From NCBI GenBank assembly GCA_964346535.1, contig CAYFUN010000001.1, positions 124,001-188,000 of the forward strand: a stretch of DNA of 64,000 nucleotides, written 5' to 3'. A program made the translations under genes and the position numbers. This DNA is from Neofamilia sp964346535. GTDB taxonomy: Bacteria > Bacillota > Clostridia > Tissierellales > Peptoniphilaceae. Under the pieces are notes generated by a model. It ran no database searches, was not told the origin of the DNA, and saw only the letters and a list, made by a program, of their open reading frames with translations. Below, piece after piece: positions 52,801-60,979 of the stretch (position 1 is its first letter; every line of letters starts with the position of its first letter).

Positions 52801-53415
52801 TAAATTATCTTTTTGACTTTCTATTTCTGACAAAAGATCTTGAAGTCTGAAGAGATTTTCTCTAGTTTTTTCAAGTTTTCTTTCAGTATCTTGTTTTTGA
52901 AATTTAAATTTGCTTATTCCAGCAGCTTCTTCGAAAATTGACCTTCTTTCACTAGGCCTAGAATTTAATATTGCATCAATTCTCCCTTGGCCAATTATTG
53001 AATAGCCATCTCGACCAATACCTGTGTCCATAAATAGCTCTCTAACATCTTTGAGCCTGCACTGGTTATTGTTAATATAGTATTCGCTGTCGCCATTTTT
53101 ATAAAATCTTCTCTTAACTTCTACAATATTATAATCTAGGTCCAAAGTCCTTGACTCGTTGTCAAAAGTTATAATAACCTCAGCCATACCCAGTGACCTT
53201 CTGTGGTCTGTTCCAGAAAATATAACATCAGACATTTTGCTTCCTCTTAGGGTCAAGGTGCTTTGTTCCCCTAAGACCCAACGGATTGCATCTGTTATAT
53301 TACTTTTCCCTGACCCATTTGGTCCAACTATACAGGTAATATTTTCATTAAATTCAATTTTTGTTCTTTCAGCAAATGATTTAAAACCATATAGCTCTAT
53401 ACTTTTTAAATACAT
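49870..53415 (-). CDS. smc: Chromosome segregation protein SMC
   Basis: Condensin ATPase of 1181 residues. Walker A GPNGSGKSN is at 31-39. Two long coiled coils flank the hinge (about 500-660, with ALGGASQNLVVE and LDGDVLNPGGSVSGGS). The C-terminal head has the signature LSAMSGGERSLT and Walker B FCLLDEVDAALDD. It starts at ATG 53415, beside the stop of the radical SAM gene, and is followed immediately by ftsY, the conserved rnc-smc-ftsY order. Confidence 0.98.
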   Translation of the reverse strand: MYLKSIELYGFKSFAERTKIEFNENITCIVGPNGSGKSNITDAIRWVLGEQSTLTLRGSKMSDVIFSGTDHRRSLGMAEVIITFDNESRTLDLDYNIVEVKRRFYKNGDSEYYINNNQCRLKDVRELFMDTGIGRDGYSIIGQGRIDAILNSRPSERRSIFEEAAGISKFKFQKQDTERKLEKTRENLFRLQDLLSEIESQKDNLKIQAAKAEKYNDLYYKILKADINNLALDLLEIDKSIKDLNDRKIKQVAYKEKISQNLETLKDTYSKNRSYAEELEEKINFLQLENIENVRKEKDLYNQISLAKERKTNKEKENEELLLRKKIKIEDLGKLDEEIDSLNTELKSIEEKIKTLEEEENTLISSLESRSNNTLEKNTLLEEIDQKIQKLNENISLSTIRIDTLSNLNTERLANKEKIKESFNKSDADRLILKNSIDGINNKLEDLKNSFSANNKELNEIKIKKQELSRLIESKRSDYTKLQGLINNQELRLNTLKNMEENYEGYNKSIRDFFSFIKNRNLQIDGLHDSVANLISVPKEYEKAISTALGGASQNLVVEKYDQAQAIIEILRKNNLGRITFLPMDTIKDYKKKFKTSSDLYIDLASNLVSYDPLYDRIVRFLLENVIVVKDLSYAKKIYSSGTTNMKIVTLDGDVLNPGGSVSGGSNNWGGNIFNRKNELDQIKIDLEANKKSLLTLDREGKSLLEDLTRQDEEIKDLSLENSNLESQLKALEKEYFEGQLKLDSYDNNILDINTSLENLDQLIDEAKEEIKRLLENKKTSDEDLIRLAEEKNRLLTALEDLDQEKTNITDEKNKLNISLNNIRNEKMFISKNFQRLLLEKSKLEEDIKFAEDSNEENLKFLSALANDIKNWEEELEEISQINGSFTDNFKALNDQRKSQNELLDRDLKKINDNKETVLELEKDIYVIDNNLENSYEKKSYIADYVGENYNLSLFDFSLEEVYIEKIMSKSAVKKLKQDLTALGDINLGAIKSYREVKERFDFTKKQYEDLATSEEKLKKLLREIEKTMEEKFSQSFKEINKNFNRIFNYLFEGGSSNLILVDDDNPIEAGVDIEAQLPGKKKQLLSAMSGGERSLTTVALLFALLETRPAPFCLLDEVDAALDDANIKRFLSYLKNLNNIQFAIVTHRKTTMAAADYIYGVTMEETGVSKVISLKFNGGK

Positions 53416-53416
53416 G

Positions 53417-54478
53417 CTACCAACCTTTAACGATTTTTTTAATATGTTCTCTTATATCAACAAAATAAATTTTATCTGCAATAATTTTTATTTGGTCTTC
53501 TAAAGTGGAGTCCACTTTAAACTTAACTTGATCTGTTTTAAATAACTTTTTTATGTTTTCCTTGTTAGAGCCTTTTTGTCCTACTAAAAGTGCATTGTTT
53601 CTACCATTTGAGCAAAGGATAATATTTTCATTTTCTCTAATATTTAGCTTTGCTGCCTCTAAGACCATATAAAGTTTTTTCGATTCACAAAGTTCTCTAA
53701 AGGCATCATGCAAGGGACCTGCTACAACATCCTTTTCAAATTGTAGGTTGTCTGTTGCCTGTAGGCCTACTCTTATTATTTCAATATTAGAACTTTCATA
53801 AAGCATAATTAATTTACTAGCCAGATCTACTGCCTCATATAAAGTTAAGGGTTTATATTTTCCTTCTAAATACATTAGTTCAAGTTCTGTATTTTTAATA
53901 ATTAGAGTTGGATAAATTCTTACAAAATCAGGTTTTAATCCAATTATCTCTTTACAAGTTTCAATGGAATATTCTTGACAGTCTCCTGGTAGGCCTAGCA
54001 TTTGTTGGAGACCTAATTTAAAGCCAGCTTCTTTAATTAATTTACTGGCATAAAAAATACTGGCCCTGTTATGGCCTCTTTTAGAAAGATCTAAGACATC
54101 TGTGTTAGTGCTTTGAATGCCTAATTCTATTGTATCAACACTATTAGCTTTAAGATAAGTGAGGACATGGTCATCTATACAATCTGGCCTTGTGGATAGT
54201 CTTATTCCATCAACTAGCCCTTTATCCTTATAGGACTTTGCTATAGACAGTAATTCCTTTTGCAGATCTTCTTCTATAGCAGTAAAAGACCCTCCGTAAA
54301 AAGCAATTTCTCTAGGACTTGAAGGAGAAAAATAAGACAAATGAGTTTCTATTATTTCTGAAACACTATTTATATCAAAGTTACTTACGCCGGTTATTCT
54401 CTTTTGGTTACAAAATACACAGTCATTTGGACAACCTAAGTGTGGTACAAAAATTGGAATAATATTAATTTTCGCCAT
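53417..54478 (-). CDS. Radical SAM protein (Elp3-like, COG1243 group)
   Basis: A 353-residue protein with the [4Fe-4S] motif CPNDCVFC (CxxxCxxC) near residue 16, followed by FYGGSFTA, RLSTRPDCID and IELGIQSTNTDVLDLSKRGH, all typical of radical SAM enzymes related to the Elp3 catalytic core. It lacks the acetyltransferase domain of true Elp3. Genes of this group commonly lie between rnc and smc in clostridia. The reaction is not established. It overlaps rnc by 14 bp. Confidence 0.85.
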   Translation of the reverse strand: MAKINIIPIFVPHLGCPNDCVFCNQKRITGVSNFDINSVSEIIETHLSYFSPSSPREIAFYGGSFTAIEEDLQKELLSIAKSYKDKGLVDGIRLSTRPDCIDDHVLTYLKANSVDTIELGIQSTNTDVLDLSKRGHNRASIFYASKLIKEAGFKLGLQQMLGLPGDCQEYSIETCKEIIGLKPDFVRIYPTLIIKNTELELMYLEGKYKPLTLYEAVDLASKLIMLYESSNIEIIRVGLQATDNLQFEKDVVAGPLHDAFRELCESKKLYMVLEAAKLNIRENENIILCSNGRNNALLVGQKGSNKENIKKLFKTDQVKFKVDSTLEDQIKIIADKIYFVDIREHIKKIVKGW

Positions 54479-55211
54479 ATTTTTTACCCTCTAGTATTTC
54501 TAGTGCAAGTCTTGCTGCTTCTTGTTGGCTGTCTTTTATAGTTGTCCCTTTGCCTTTGGCTAAGACTTCTTCTGAGATTTTTATTGAACTAATAAAAAAC
54601 CTACTGTGGTCTGGTCCATAGCTTTCAACAAGTTGGTATTGAGGCATTTCCAGTTGATTCTTTCCTATAAATTCATTTAAAAGTGATTTATAGTCATTAG
54701 TTTTATACTTTAAAACTTGTAAAAAATCATCTTTAAAATTTTTGATTATAATTTTTTCAACTGTGTCATAAGAAGAATCTAGGAAAATTCCACCTACCAA
54801 GGCTTCAAAAGCATCTGCCAAAATACTATCCTTGTCTTCAATATTTATTTTTCTAGCAGCTTTTGAAAAAAGTAAAAATTCATTTAAACTAATTTTTCTC
54901 GCTAGACTTGCTAGTGATTGTTCTTTTACTAACTTGGCCCTATTTTTTGTTAGGCAGCCTTCATCTAGAGAGTAGTCTTTTTCAAATAATAAAAAATTAG
55001 AGACAATTAGATCTAAAACTGAATCTCCAATAAACTCTAATTTTTCATTATCATAATCAATAAGGGGCAAACAATCATTTTTTAAAGAGCTATGAGTTAT
55101 GGCATGTAAAAGTAACAAGTCATTTTTAAACTCATAGCCCAATTTATTTTTTATATTAATTTTTGCTTTTTTTATTTCACTTGTAAAATTATAGGTTTTC
55201 GATGTAGTCAA
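54465..55211 (-). CDS. rnc: Ribonuclease III
   Basis: Double-strand-specific endonuclease for rRNA and mRNA processing. The 248 residues show the signature NEKLEFIGDSVLDLIVS, catalytic acidic residues repeated in DAFEALVGGIFLDS, and a C-terminal dsRNA-binding domain (YKSLLNEFIGK and KGTTIKDSQQEAARLALEIL). The start appears to be TTG 55211, overlapping the acpP end by 23 bp with GGTGAT upstream. No better start is evident. Confidence 0.95.
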   Translation of the reverse strand: MTTSKTYNFTSEIKKAKINIKNKLGYEFKNDLLLLHAITHSSLKNDCLPLIDYDNEKLEFIGDSVLDLIVSNFLLFEKDYSLDEGCLTKNRAKLVKEQSLASLARKISLNEFLLFSKAARKINIEDKDSILADAFEALVGGIFLDSSYDTVEKIIIKNFKDDFLQVLKYKTNDYKSLLNEFIGKNQLEMPQYQLVESYGPDHSRFFISSIKISEEVLAKGKGTTIKDSQQEAARLALEILEGKKYGEN

Positions 55212-55410
55212 TTACATCACCAACAGTTTCAATAGACTCAATATCTTCTTCATCTATTTCTGTATCAAATTCATCTTCTAAAGTCATTATAAGCTCCATT
55301 AATTGGATAGAATCGGCTTCAAGATCTTCTTTAAAAGATAAATCCTCATTTAATTCATCTACATCAAGGCCAAATTGATCGGCAATAACTTCTAATACTT
55401 TTTCTTTCAT
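55189..55410 (-). CDS. acpP: Acyl carrier protein
   Basis: A 73-residue ACP; Ser in EADSIQLMEL is the 4'-phosphopantetheine site. This segment is usually GADSLDxxEL, so the recognition helix differs (SIQLM for SLDTV). It lies between plsX and rnc, the conserved plsX-acpP-rnc order. Confidence 0.92.
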   Translation of the reverse strand: MKEKVLEVIADQFGLDVDELNEDLSFKEDLEADSIQLMELIMTLEDEFDTEIDEEDIESIETVGDVIDYIENL

Positions 55411-55419
55411 TTTTTTCTC

Positions 55420-56400
55420 CTAAAAATTATTTTTTATAATATTTATAACATCTCTTTCAACAAATAATTTGGCTTGCTTTGAAGCACCTAAAATAGAATT
55501 AGCATCTGATATTCCATGGGCTTTAATTATTGGTTTAGCTAGTCCTAAAAGTGGAGCCCCACCTAAATTATCAATGTTAAATTTATTAAAACTAGCCCCT
55601 AAAAGCTGTTTTACTTTTAAAAGGATTTCTGGATCATTTTCTTCTGCTAGTTGACTTTTTATTAGGTCCTTAATCATAGATGCAGTTCCTTCGTAGGTTT
55701 TTATAAAAATATTTCCTACTAGGCCGTCTGCAACCACTACATCTGTAACCCCATAAGGAAGTTCTCGAGGCTCAATATTACCTGTAAAGTTAATCGTCTT
55801 ATTTTCTTTTAAAAGCTTATAGGTCTCTTTAAGTGTTTCAGTGCCTTTTCCTTCCTCAGCCCCAATATTCATTAGGCTAACTTCAGGATTGGCTATGCCT
55901 AAAACTTCTTTTGCATAAACGCTGCCCATAAGACCGTATTGGCTAAGAACTTTTGGACTAACTTCTAGATTAGAACCTGAATCTAATAATAAAAATGATT
56001 TTGTCATTGTAGGAATTAAGGTAGCAATTGGGCTTCTTTCTATGCCTTCAATTCTCTTTACAATAAAAATCCCTGCAGCTAATAAGGCACCTGTTGATCC
56101 TGCTGAAATTAAAGAGTCTCCGTAACCTTGGGCCAAGGCGCTTGCAGCAACAACTATTGAGGAATCTTTTTTCTTTCTAATAGCCATTACAGGTTCTTCA
56201 TCATTTTCTATTTTACTAGCTGCTTCTAGAATATCGATAGATGAAGGATTTTCTCCTAAATCATTTAAAACAGAAGTAATTTCATCTCTTCTTCCACAAA
56301 GTATAGGTTCAATTGAAAGCTCGTTCTTTGCAAGAATTGCACCCTTTATAATTTCAACTGGGGCCTTGTCGCCACCATGTACATCATAAATAATTTTCAT
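55420..56400 (-). CDS. plsX: Phosphate acyltransferase PlsX
   Basis: Converts acyl-ACP to acyl-phosphate for phospholipid synthesis. The 326 residues begin KIIYDVHGGDKAPVEIIKGA and contain VAASALAQGYGDSLISAGSTGALLAAG, MNIGAEEGKGTE and the ADGLVGNIFIKTYEG region. Family members usually read DAMGGD at the start; here the sequence is DVHGGD. It has its own promoter after the rpmF terminator. Confidence 0.95.
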   Translation of the reverse strand: MKIIYDVHGGDKAPVEIIKGAILAKNELSIEPILCGRRDEITSVLNDLGENPSSIDILEAASKIENDEEPVMAIRKKKDSSIVVAASALAQGYGDSLISAGSTGALLAAGIFIVKRIEGIERSPIATLIPTMTKSFLLLDSGSNLEVSPKVLSQYGLMGSVYAKEVLGIANPEVSLMNIGAEEGKGTETLKETYKLLKENKTINFTGNIEPRELPYGVTDVVVADGLVGNIFIKTYEGTASMIKDLIKSQLAEENDPEILLKVKQLLGASFNKFNIDNLGGAPLLGLAKPIIKAHGISDANSILGASKQAKLFVERDVINIIKNNF

Positions 56401-56421
56401 ATATACCTACCTTTCAAAATT

Positions 56422-56450
56422 ATATTATAGTAAGTCATAAAAAAAATCAA
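56422..56450 (-). promoter_or_regulatory. Promoter of the plsX-acpP-rnc-smc-ftsY operon
   Basis: TTGATT (sense of 56450-56445), 17-bp spacer, TAATAT (56427-56422) on the minus strand, in the gap between the rpmF terminator and plsX. Confidence 0.7.
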
Positions 56451-56453
56451 TAG

Positions 56454-56490
56454 AAAAAAAAGTTGATAACCACCAGTGGTGGTCGTCAAC
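56454..56490 (-). terminator. Terminator after rpmF
   Basis: Minus-strand stem GTTGACGACCACCA with TGGTGGTTATCAAC, nearly perfect over 14 positions, followed by eight Ts. Confidence 0.93.
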
Positions 56491-56498
56491 TTATTTCA

Positions 56499-56681
56499 TT
56501 AAGCTTCTGTATTTATTACTTGTTTTCCATCATAATATCCACAAGCTCTACATACTCTATGTGGTAATTTTGGTTCTGAGCAGTTTGGACATAAGGTTAC
56601 AGTAGGTTTGTTAAATCTATAAGATGAAGCTCTTCTCTTATTCTTTCTTTGTTTTGATGTTTTTCTCTTTGGTACTGCCAT
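56499..56681 (-). CDS. rpmF: 50S ribosomal protein L32
   Basis: The 60-residue L32. It starts AVPKRKTSKQRKNKRRA and has a four-Cys zinc ribbon (CPNCSEPKLPHRVCRACGYY). Only the zinc-containing form is seen. It lies downstream of the DUF177 gene, a conserved pair. Confidence 0.97.
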   Translation of the reverse strand: MAVPKRKTSKQRKNKRRASSYRFNKPTVTLCPNCSEPKLPHRVCRACGYYDGKQVINTEA

Positions 56682-56684
56682 TTC

Positions 56685-57203
56685 CTACACCTCCTCATCA
56701 AATTTAAAATCTTTTAATACAGCAAATCTAAGGTCTGTATTTTCATTATTGCAATTGCAAGTTCCTTCATTAAGATTTTTGCCACATTGTGGGCATATAC
56801 CCTGACAAGAATCTTTACATAGGTTTTTTGTGGGAATAGATAGAATAACAAGTTCTCTTACTAAGTTACATATATCTAGCTTATAAGAATCTACAAATAC
56901 AAGATCCTCATTTTCAGATAGCTCTTCTTCATTAAAGTCAGAAGAGTTTATTATCTTAGCACTATAAGAAAAAGACTGGTCATTTTCTACCCTTGTTAAG
57001 CACCTGTCACAAGGACAGGCATAGCTATAATCTAGGTCAATGTTTAGAATTAATTCACTATCGACCTTGCTAATCATAAGATTGTACTTAACCTCATCTA
57101 GAAGTTCAATTTGCGAATCAAAGTTATCTATATTACATGAACCTGATTTTTGAAATATGAGTTCATTTGCATTTTGAACAAATTCTAAAATATCTATATA
57201 CAT
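56685..57203 (-). CDS. DUF177/YceD family protein
   Basis: A 172-residue protein of the YceD family found beside rpmF across bacteria and linked to 23S rRNA accumulation and large-subunit maturation. It has CPCDRCL and the C-terminal zinc-like CKDSCQGICPQCGKNLNEGTCNC cluster. It starts at ATG 57203 behind GGGGAG and ends three bases from rpmF. Confidence 0.9.
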   Translation of the reverse strand: MYIDILEFVQNANELIFQKSGSCNIDNFDSQIELLDEVKYNLMISKVDSELILNIDLDYSYACPCDRCLTRVENDQSFSYSAKIINSSDFNEEELSENEDLVFVDSYKLDICNLVRELVILSIPTKNLCKDSCQGICPQCGKNLNEGTCNCNNENTDLRFAVLKDFKFDEEV

Positions 57204-57226
57204 AACTCCCCTTTTATAACTTCCTA

Positions 57227-57255
57227 ATTATATATTCAAACAATAGCTTTGTCAA
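57227..57255 (-). promoter_or_regulatory. Promoter of the DUF177-rpmF unit
   Basis: Fully consensus TTGACA (57255-57250), 17-bp spacer, TATAAT (57232-57227) on the minus strand. The -35 is 10 bp after the ackA stop, with no terminator visible between. Confidence 0.9.
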
Positions 57256-57264
57256 GATATAATA

Positions 57265-58452
57265 TTATTTAGTTAGTTCAACTGTGTCTTGAGCAATCAT
57301 AAGCTCTTCGTTAGTTGGTACAACAAGTAGTTTAATTGTTGAGTCATCAGCAGAAACTATAGTGTCTTTTCCTCTAACGTTGTTTCTTTCTTGGTCTATT
57401 TTTACACCGAAAATCTTTAAGCCTTCTGCAATTTGTTCTCTCATTTCAATTGAGTTTTCTCCAACACCAGCTGTGAAGCAGATTCCATCAATAGAATCAA
57501 ATTCTGTCATGTAGGCACCAATGTATTTAATTACTCTTGAAACAAACATATCTAATGCAAGCTGAGCTCTTTCATTTCCTTCTTCTGCTGCTGTTTCTAG
57601 GTCTCTAAAGTCAGATGAAACTCCTGAAACTCCAAGAACTCCTGATTTTTTGTTCATCATAGTATCTATATCTTGGTAGCTTAGGTTTTCTTTTTCACCA
57701 ATAAATGGAATTATAGCTGGGTCGATGTCTCCACATCTAGTTCCCATTACAAGACCTTCAAGTGGTGTTAGTCCCATTGATGTGTCTATACACTTTCCTT
57801 CTTTTACTGCTGAAAGAGATGAACCATTACCTAAGTGACAAATAATTAAATTTGGTTTGTCTTTGCCTAGAATTTCAGCCGCTCTTCTAGAAACATACTT
57901 GTGAGAGGTTCCGTGGAATCCGTATCTTCTAACTCTGTATTTTTCATAGTATTCATAAGGTAGAGCATACATATAATTTACTGGTTCCATTGTTTGGTGG
58001 AAGGCAGTGTCAAATACAGCTACATTTTTCTTACCTGGCATTAGTTCTTCACAAGCTTCTATACCAAGTAAGTTTGCTGGGTTGTGAAGAGGTCCAAGAA
58101 CAAAGCAGTCTCTGATAACTTTTTTAACGTCTTCGTCAACTACAATTGAAGCGCTGTACTTTTCGCCACCATGAAGTACCCTGTGACCAATAGCTGTAAT
58201 TTCGTCAAGACTTGATAGTATTCCGTGTTTTTCATCTACTAAAGTCTTTAAAACTAATTCTATTGCTTCTTTGTGAGAAGGGATATCTTGGTCGATTACG
58301 ATTTTTTCTTTGTCAGCTGGTTCGTACTTTAATCTAGAATTTTCAATCCCAATTCTTTCAACTAAACCCTTTGCTAGTATTTCTTCATTTGCCATATTTA
58401 TTACTTGGAACTTTAATGAAGAAGATCCACTGTTAATAACTAAAATATTCAT
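57265..58452 (-). CDS. ackA: Acetate kinase
   Basis: Makes ATP from acetyl phosphate in fermentative acetate production. The 395 residues begin MNILVINSGSSSLKFQ and show HRVLHGGEKY, FDTAFHQTM, GFHGTSHKYVS, HLGNGSSLSAV and CFTAGVGENS. GGAGG touches an upstream ATG (58458), so the ATG six bases on (58452) is taken as the start. The partner pta is not adjacent. It is divergent from tmcAL, sharing the promoter region. Confidence 0.97.
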   Translation of the reverse strand: MNILVINSGSSSLKFQVINMANEEILAKGLVERIGIENSRLKYEPADKEKIVIDQDIPSHKEAIELVLKTLVDEKHGILSSLDEITAIGHRVLHGGEKYSASIVVDEDVKKVIRDCFVLGPLHNPANLLGIEACEELMPGKKNVAVFDTAFHQTMEPVNYMYALPYEYYEKYRVRRYGFHGTSHKYVSRRAAEILGKDKPNLIICHLGNGSSLSAVKEGKCIDTSMGLTPLEGLVMGTRCGDIDPAIIPFIGEKENLSYQDIDTMMNKKSGVLGVSGVSSDFRDLETAAEEGNERAQLALDMFVSRVIKYIGAYMTEFDSIDGICFTAGVGENSIEMREQIAEGLKIFGVKIDQERNNVRGKDTIVSADDSTIKLLVVPTNEELMIAQDTVELTK

Positions 58453-58466
58453 ATTCATCCTCCGAT

Positions 58467-58495
58467 TTGAAAATTTCCATACAATATTATATTAT
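58467..58495 (+). promoter_or_regulatory. tmcAL promoter
   Basis: TTGAAA (58467-58472), 17-bp spacer, TATTAT (58490-58495) on the + strand. Its -10 overlaps that of the divergent ackA promoter. Confidence 0.6.
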
Positions 58496-58517
58496 TATAT
58501 CTAGCAAAATTAGTCAA
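58489..58517 (-). promoter_or_regulatory. ackA promoter
   Basis: TTGACT (58517-58512), 17-bp spacer, TAATAT (58494-58489) on the minus strand, one base out of register with the opposing -10. Confidence 0.65.
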
Positions 58518-58533
58518 ATACAATAGGTGAAAA

Positions 58534-59709
58534 ATGAGCACAATTGGTATAATCGGAGAATTTAATCCCTTTCATAATGGACACAAATATTTTATAAAAA
58601 AAATAAGAGACGAAATTGAAAGTACGCCTACTATAATAAGTGTTATTTCTTCTTCATTTGTTCAAAGAGGTCAAGGGGCTGTTTTAACAAAATGGGATCG
58701 TGCAAGTCTTGCTTTAGATAATGGCATAGACTTAGTAATCGAACTTCCCTTTGTTTTTGCCTGTCAAAATGCAGAGGTCTTTGCTAAAGGAGCTGTAAAA
58801 ACTTTGTCTATAGCTGGAATTGATACTCTTTACTTTGGTAGCGAAATTAATAATAGTTCAAAGCTTGTAGAAATTTCAAAAAAAATATCTTCTAATAAAG
58901 ATATAATTGATGAACATTTAAGAATGAATTTAGCAAATGGTTATAGTTTTATTGTCTCAAGGAATTTAGCCTATATTCAAAGTAAAATTTTAAATGAAGC
59001 TGAAGTTGAAATAATAAGTAAACCTAATAATATTTTAGGCCTAGAATATATTAAAGCAATTGACTATTACAAAAAAAATATAAATGTTAAAACAATTCAA
59101 AGGACTGTTGACCACGATAGCAACTTTACTAACGATAATTTTGCATCAGCTAGTAAAATAAGAGAAGATTATTTTTGTAAGATTAATATTGAAAACTTCA
59201 TCCCTTTTACAAGCAATGAATATAAGTTTTTAAAAACAGATGATGGCCTTCTTTTAAAACTTTTGAAATATTTGTTTTTAATTGAAGGTGTAGACATTAG
59301 TTCTAACATTGAATATGAAAATGGTTTAGAAAATAGGATTAAAGAATTTTTACCAAAAGCAAGTAACTTCGAAGATTTAGTCAACAAAATTTCTAATAAG
59401 AGAATTACTAAAGCCAGAGTTAGACGACTTCTTATAAATGCTCTCTTGCATTTAGACAAGGAATTAATTTTTTCTGCCTTAGATTCTTCTAATTATTTAA
59501 GAGTCCTTGGTATGAATGAAAAAGGAATGGCTCATTTAAAAAATTTACAAATTCCTTATGTCCAAAAATTTAAAGACTTTGAAAGCTTTGATCCTCTTAC
59601 CAAAGAAATTTTTCAAACAGAAAAAAAAGCAAGTAAGTTATATGCCCTACTTACATCAACTCCATATGACCTAGACTTTATTACAAGTCCAATTATAAAA
59701 AAAGAGTAG
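58534..59709 (+). CDS. tmcAL: tRNA(Met) cytidine acetate ligase TmcAL (YlbM)
   Basis: Acetylates C34 of elongator tRNA-Met using acetate and ATP. The 391 residues start with the nucleotidyltransferase GIIGEFNPFHNGHKYF, containing the HxGH motif near 15-18, then SSFVQRGQGAVLTKWDRA and LPFVFACQNAEVFA. It has an AGGTGA ribosome site. It is divergent from ackA, which interconverts acetate and acetyl phosphate, a suggestive functional link. Its stop lies in a terminator stem. Confidence 0.95.
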   Translation: MSTIGIIGEFNPFHNGHKYFIKKIRDEIESTPTIISVISSSFVQRGQGAVLTKWDRASLALDNGIDLVIELPFVFACQNAEVFAKGAVKTLSIAGIDTLYFGSEINNSSKLVEISKKISSNKDIIDEHLRMNLANGYSFIVSRNLAYIQSKILNEAEVEIISKPNNILGLEYIKAIDYYKKNINVKTIQRTVDHDSNFTNDNFASASKIREDYFCKINIENFIPFTSNEYKFLKTDDGLLLKLLKYLFLIEGVDISSNIEYENGLENRIKEFLPKASNFEDLVNKISNKRITKARVRRLLINALLHLDKELIFSALDSSNYLRVLGMNEKGMAHLKNLQIPYVQKFKDFESFDPLTKEIFQTEKKASKLYALLTSTPYDLDFITSPIIKKE

Positions 59710-59725
59710 CCATAGTAGCTACTCT
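59697..59725. terminator. Terminator between tmcAL and thiN
   Basis: Stem AGAGTAGC (59703-59710) with GCTACTCT (59718-59725). On the minus strand seven Ts follow, so it mainly ends thiN transcription; the tmcAL stop codon (59707-59709) is inside the stem. Confidence 0.85.
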
Positions 59726-60334
59726 TTAATCGTTTGCTTGGATAATAAAACAAGCCTTGTCCACTGTAATTTTTCCAAAGTCTTCTTGAATTTCATTGCT
59801 CATTGTAAGTGTACTTGGAAAATCTAAGTCTGCATTTTCTAATTGATATTTAAAACCTGCCAGAGAAATTTTACAAGGCTCTAAGGGAATAATTGACAAA
59901 TAGGTAAAATTATTTTTTTCTACTTCAATCTCACCTTGGTCCATAAATATTAGATTGTTATCATTTATTATATAGGCTCTTATGCCATTTGCAAAAAGTT
60001 TTTTTAATAGTAGTATGTTTATTAAACTATGGTCAAGTCTAGATCCAGTCGCCGCTAGTATATAGACTTCATCTACTCCAAGGTCTATTAACTTTTCAAT
60101 TGCTATCTCTAAATCTGTCATAGACTTTTCTTTGGGATATTTTAAAATCTTTCCCCCAGGGAAATCTTCTTGGCTAATGCTAACTGAATCAAAGTCTCCA
60201 ATTATAAAATCTGCAGCAATATTTTTTGCAAGCAGGTATTCAAGTCCCCTGTCTACAGCTAAAACATAATCAAAATCTTTTTCTTTAAAATTCTTTGGAA
60301 AGTCTCCGCCTGCAACAACTAGAGCCTTAGTCAT
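59726..60334 (-). CDS. thiN: Thiamine diphosphokinase
   Basis: Makes thiamine diphosphate from thiamine and ATP. The 202 residues show VDRGLEYLL, FIIGDFDSVS, EKSMTDLEIAI and AATGSRLDHSL, the family motifs. It overlaps rpe by 8 bp and is the last gene of the stp-prkC-rsgA-rpe-thiN run. Confidence 0.95.
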   Translation of the reverse strand: MTKALVVAGGDFPKNFKEKDFDYVLAVDRGLEYLLAKNIAADFIIGDFDSVSISQEDFPGGKILKYPKEKSMTDLEIAIEKLIDLGVDEVYILAATGSRLDHSLINILLLKKLFANGIRAYIINDNNLIFMDQGEIEVEKNNFTYLSIIPLEPCKISLAGFKYQLENADLDFPSTLTMSNEIQEDFGKITVDKACFIIQAND

Positions 60335-60977
60335 TTAGTAGCTCCAAAAATGTTTTTGCATTTCCTTCAATATCTTTGCCATTAAAGATTCCAGATCCAA
60401 CAACAACTGCATTGGCTCCAGCAGTTAGAACATATTTAACATTATCTGTCTTTACTCCACCATCAACTTCTAAAATAATATCTCTTGATCCAATTAGCTT
60501 TCTGGTCTCTTTAATTTTTTCGTAAATAGCTGGTATAAATGATTGGCCACCAAAACCTGGATTTACACTCATAATTAAAATTAAATCTAAGTCATCGATA
60601 ATATAGTCTAAAACAGAAAGTGGAGTTGATGGATTTAATGAAACTCCAGCCTTTTTCCCAAAGGACTTTATAAGCTGAATTTGTCTATGCAAGTGGATAG
60701 TAGATTCAGGATGAATTGTAATATAGTCAGACCCTGCCTTGGCAAATTCTTCTATCATATGTTCTGGACTGTTTATCATTAAATGAGTATCAAAGGTAAA
60801 GTCATATTTTTTTCTAAGGTCAGCAATTATCTTAGGTCCAAAAGAAATATTTGGAACATAAGATCCATCCATTACGTCTAGGTGTAAAAAGTTAACTCCA
60901 GCCCTTTCTAACTTGTCTAAATCTTCTGATAAATTTGCAAAATCCGCTGTCAAAATCGATGGTGATAGTATATTCAT
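60327..60977 (-). CDS. rpe: Ribulose-phosphate 3-epimerase
   Basis: Pentose-phosphate enzyme, TIM barrel of 216 residues. It shows LSPSILTADFANL, LHLDVMDGSYVPNISFGP, THLMI, SVNPGFGGQSFIP and EVDGGVKTDN, giving the metal-binding and catalytic Asp/His residues. It follows rsgA after two bases. Confidence 0.97.
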   Translation of the reverse strand: MNILSPSILTADFANLSEDLDKLERAGVNFLHLDVMDGSYVPNISFGPKIIADLRKKYDFTFDTHLMINSPEHMIEEFAKAGSDYITIHPESTIHLHRQIQLIKSFGKKAGVSLNPSTPLSVLDYIIDDLDLILIMSVNPGFGGQSFIPAIYEKIKETRKLIGSRDIILEVDGGVKTDNVKYVLTAGANAVVVGSGIFNGKDIEGNAKTFLELLND

Positions 60978-60979
60978 TG

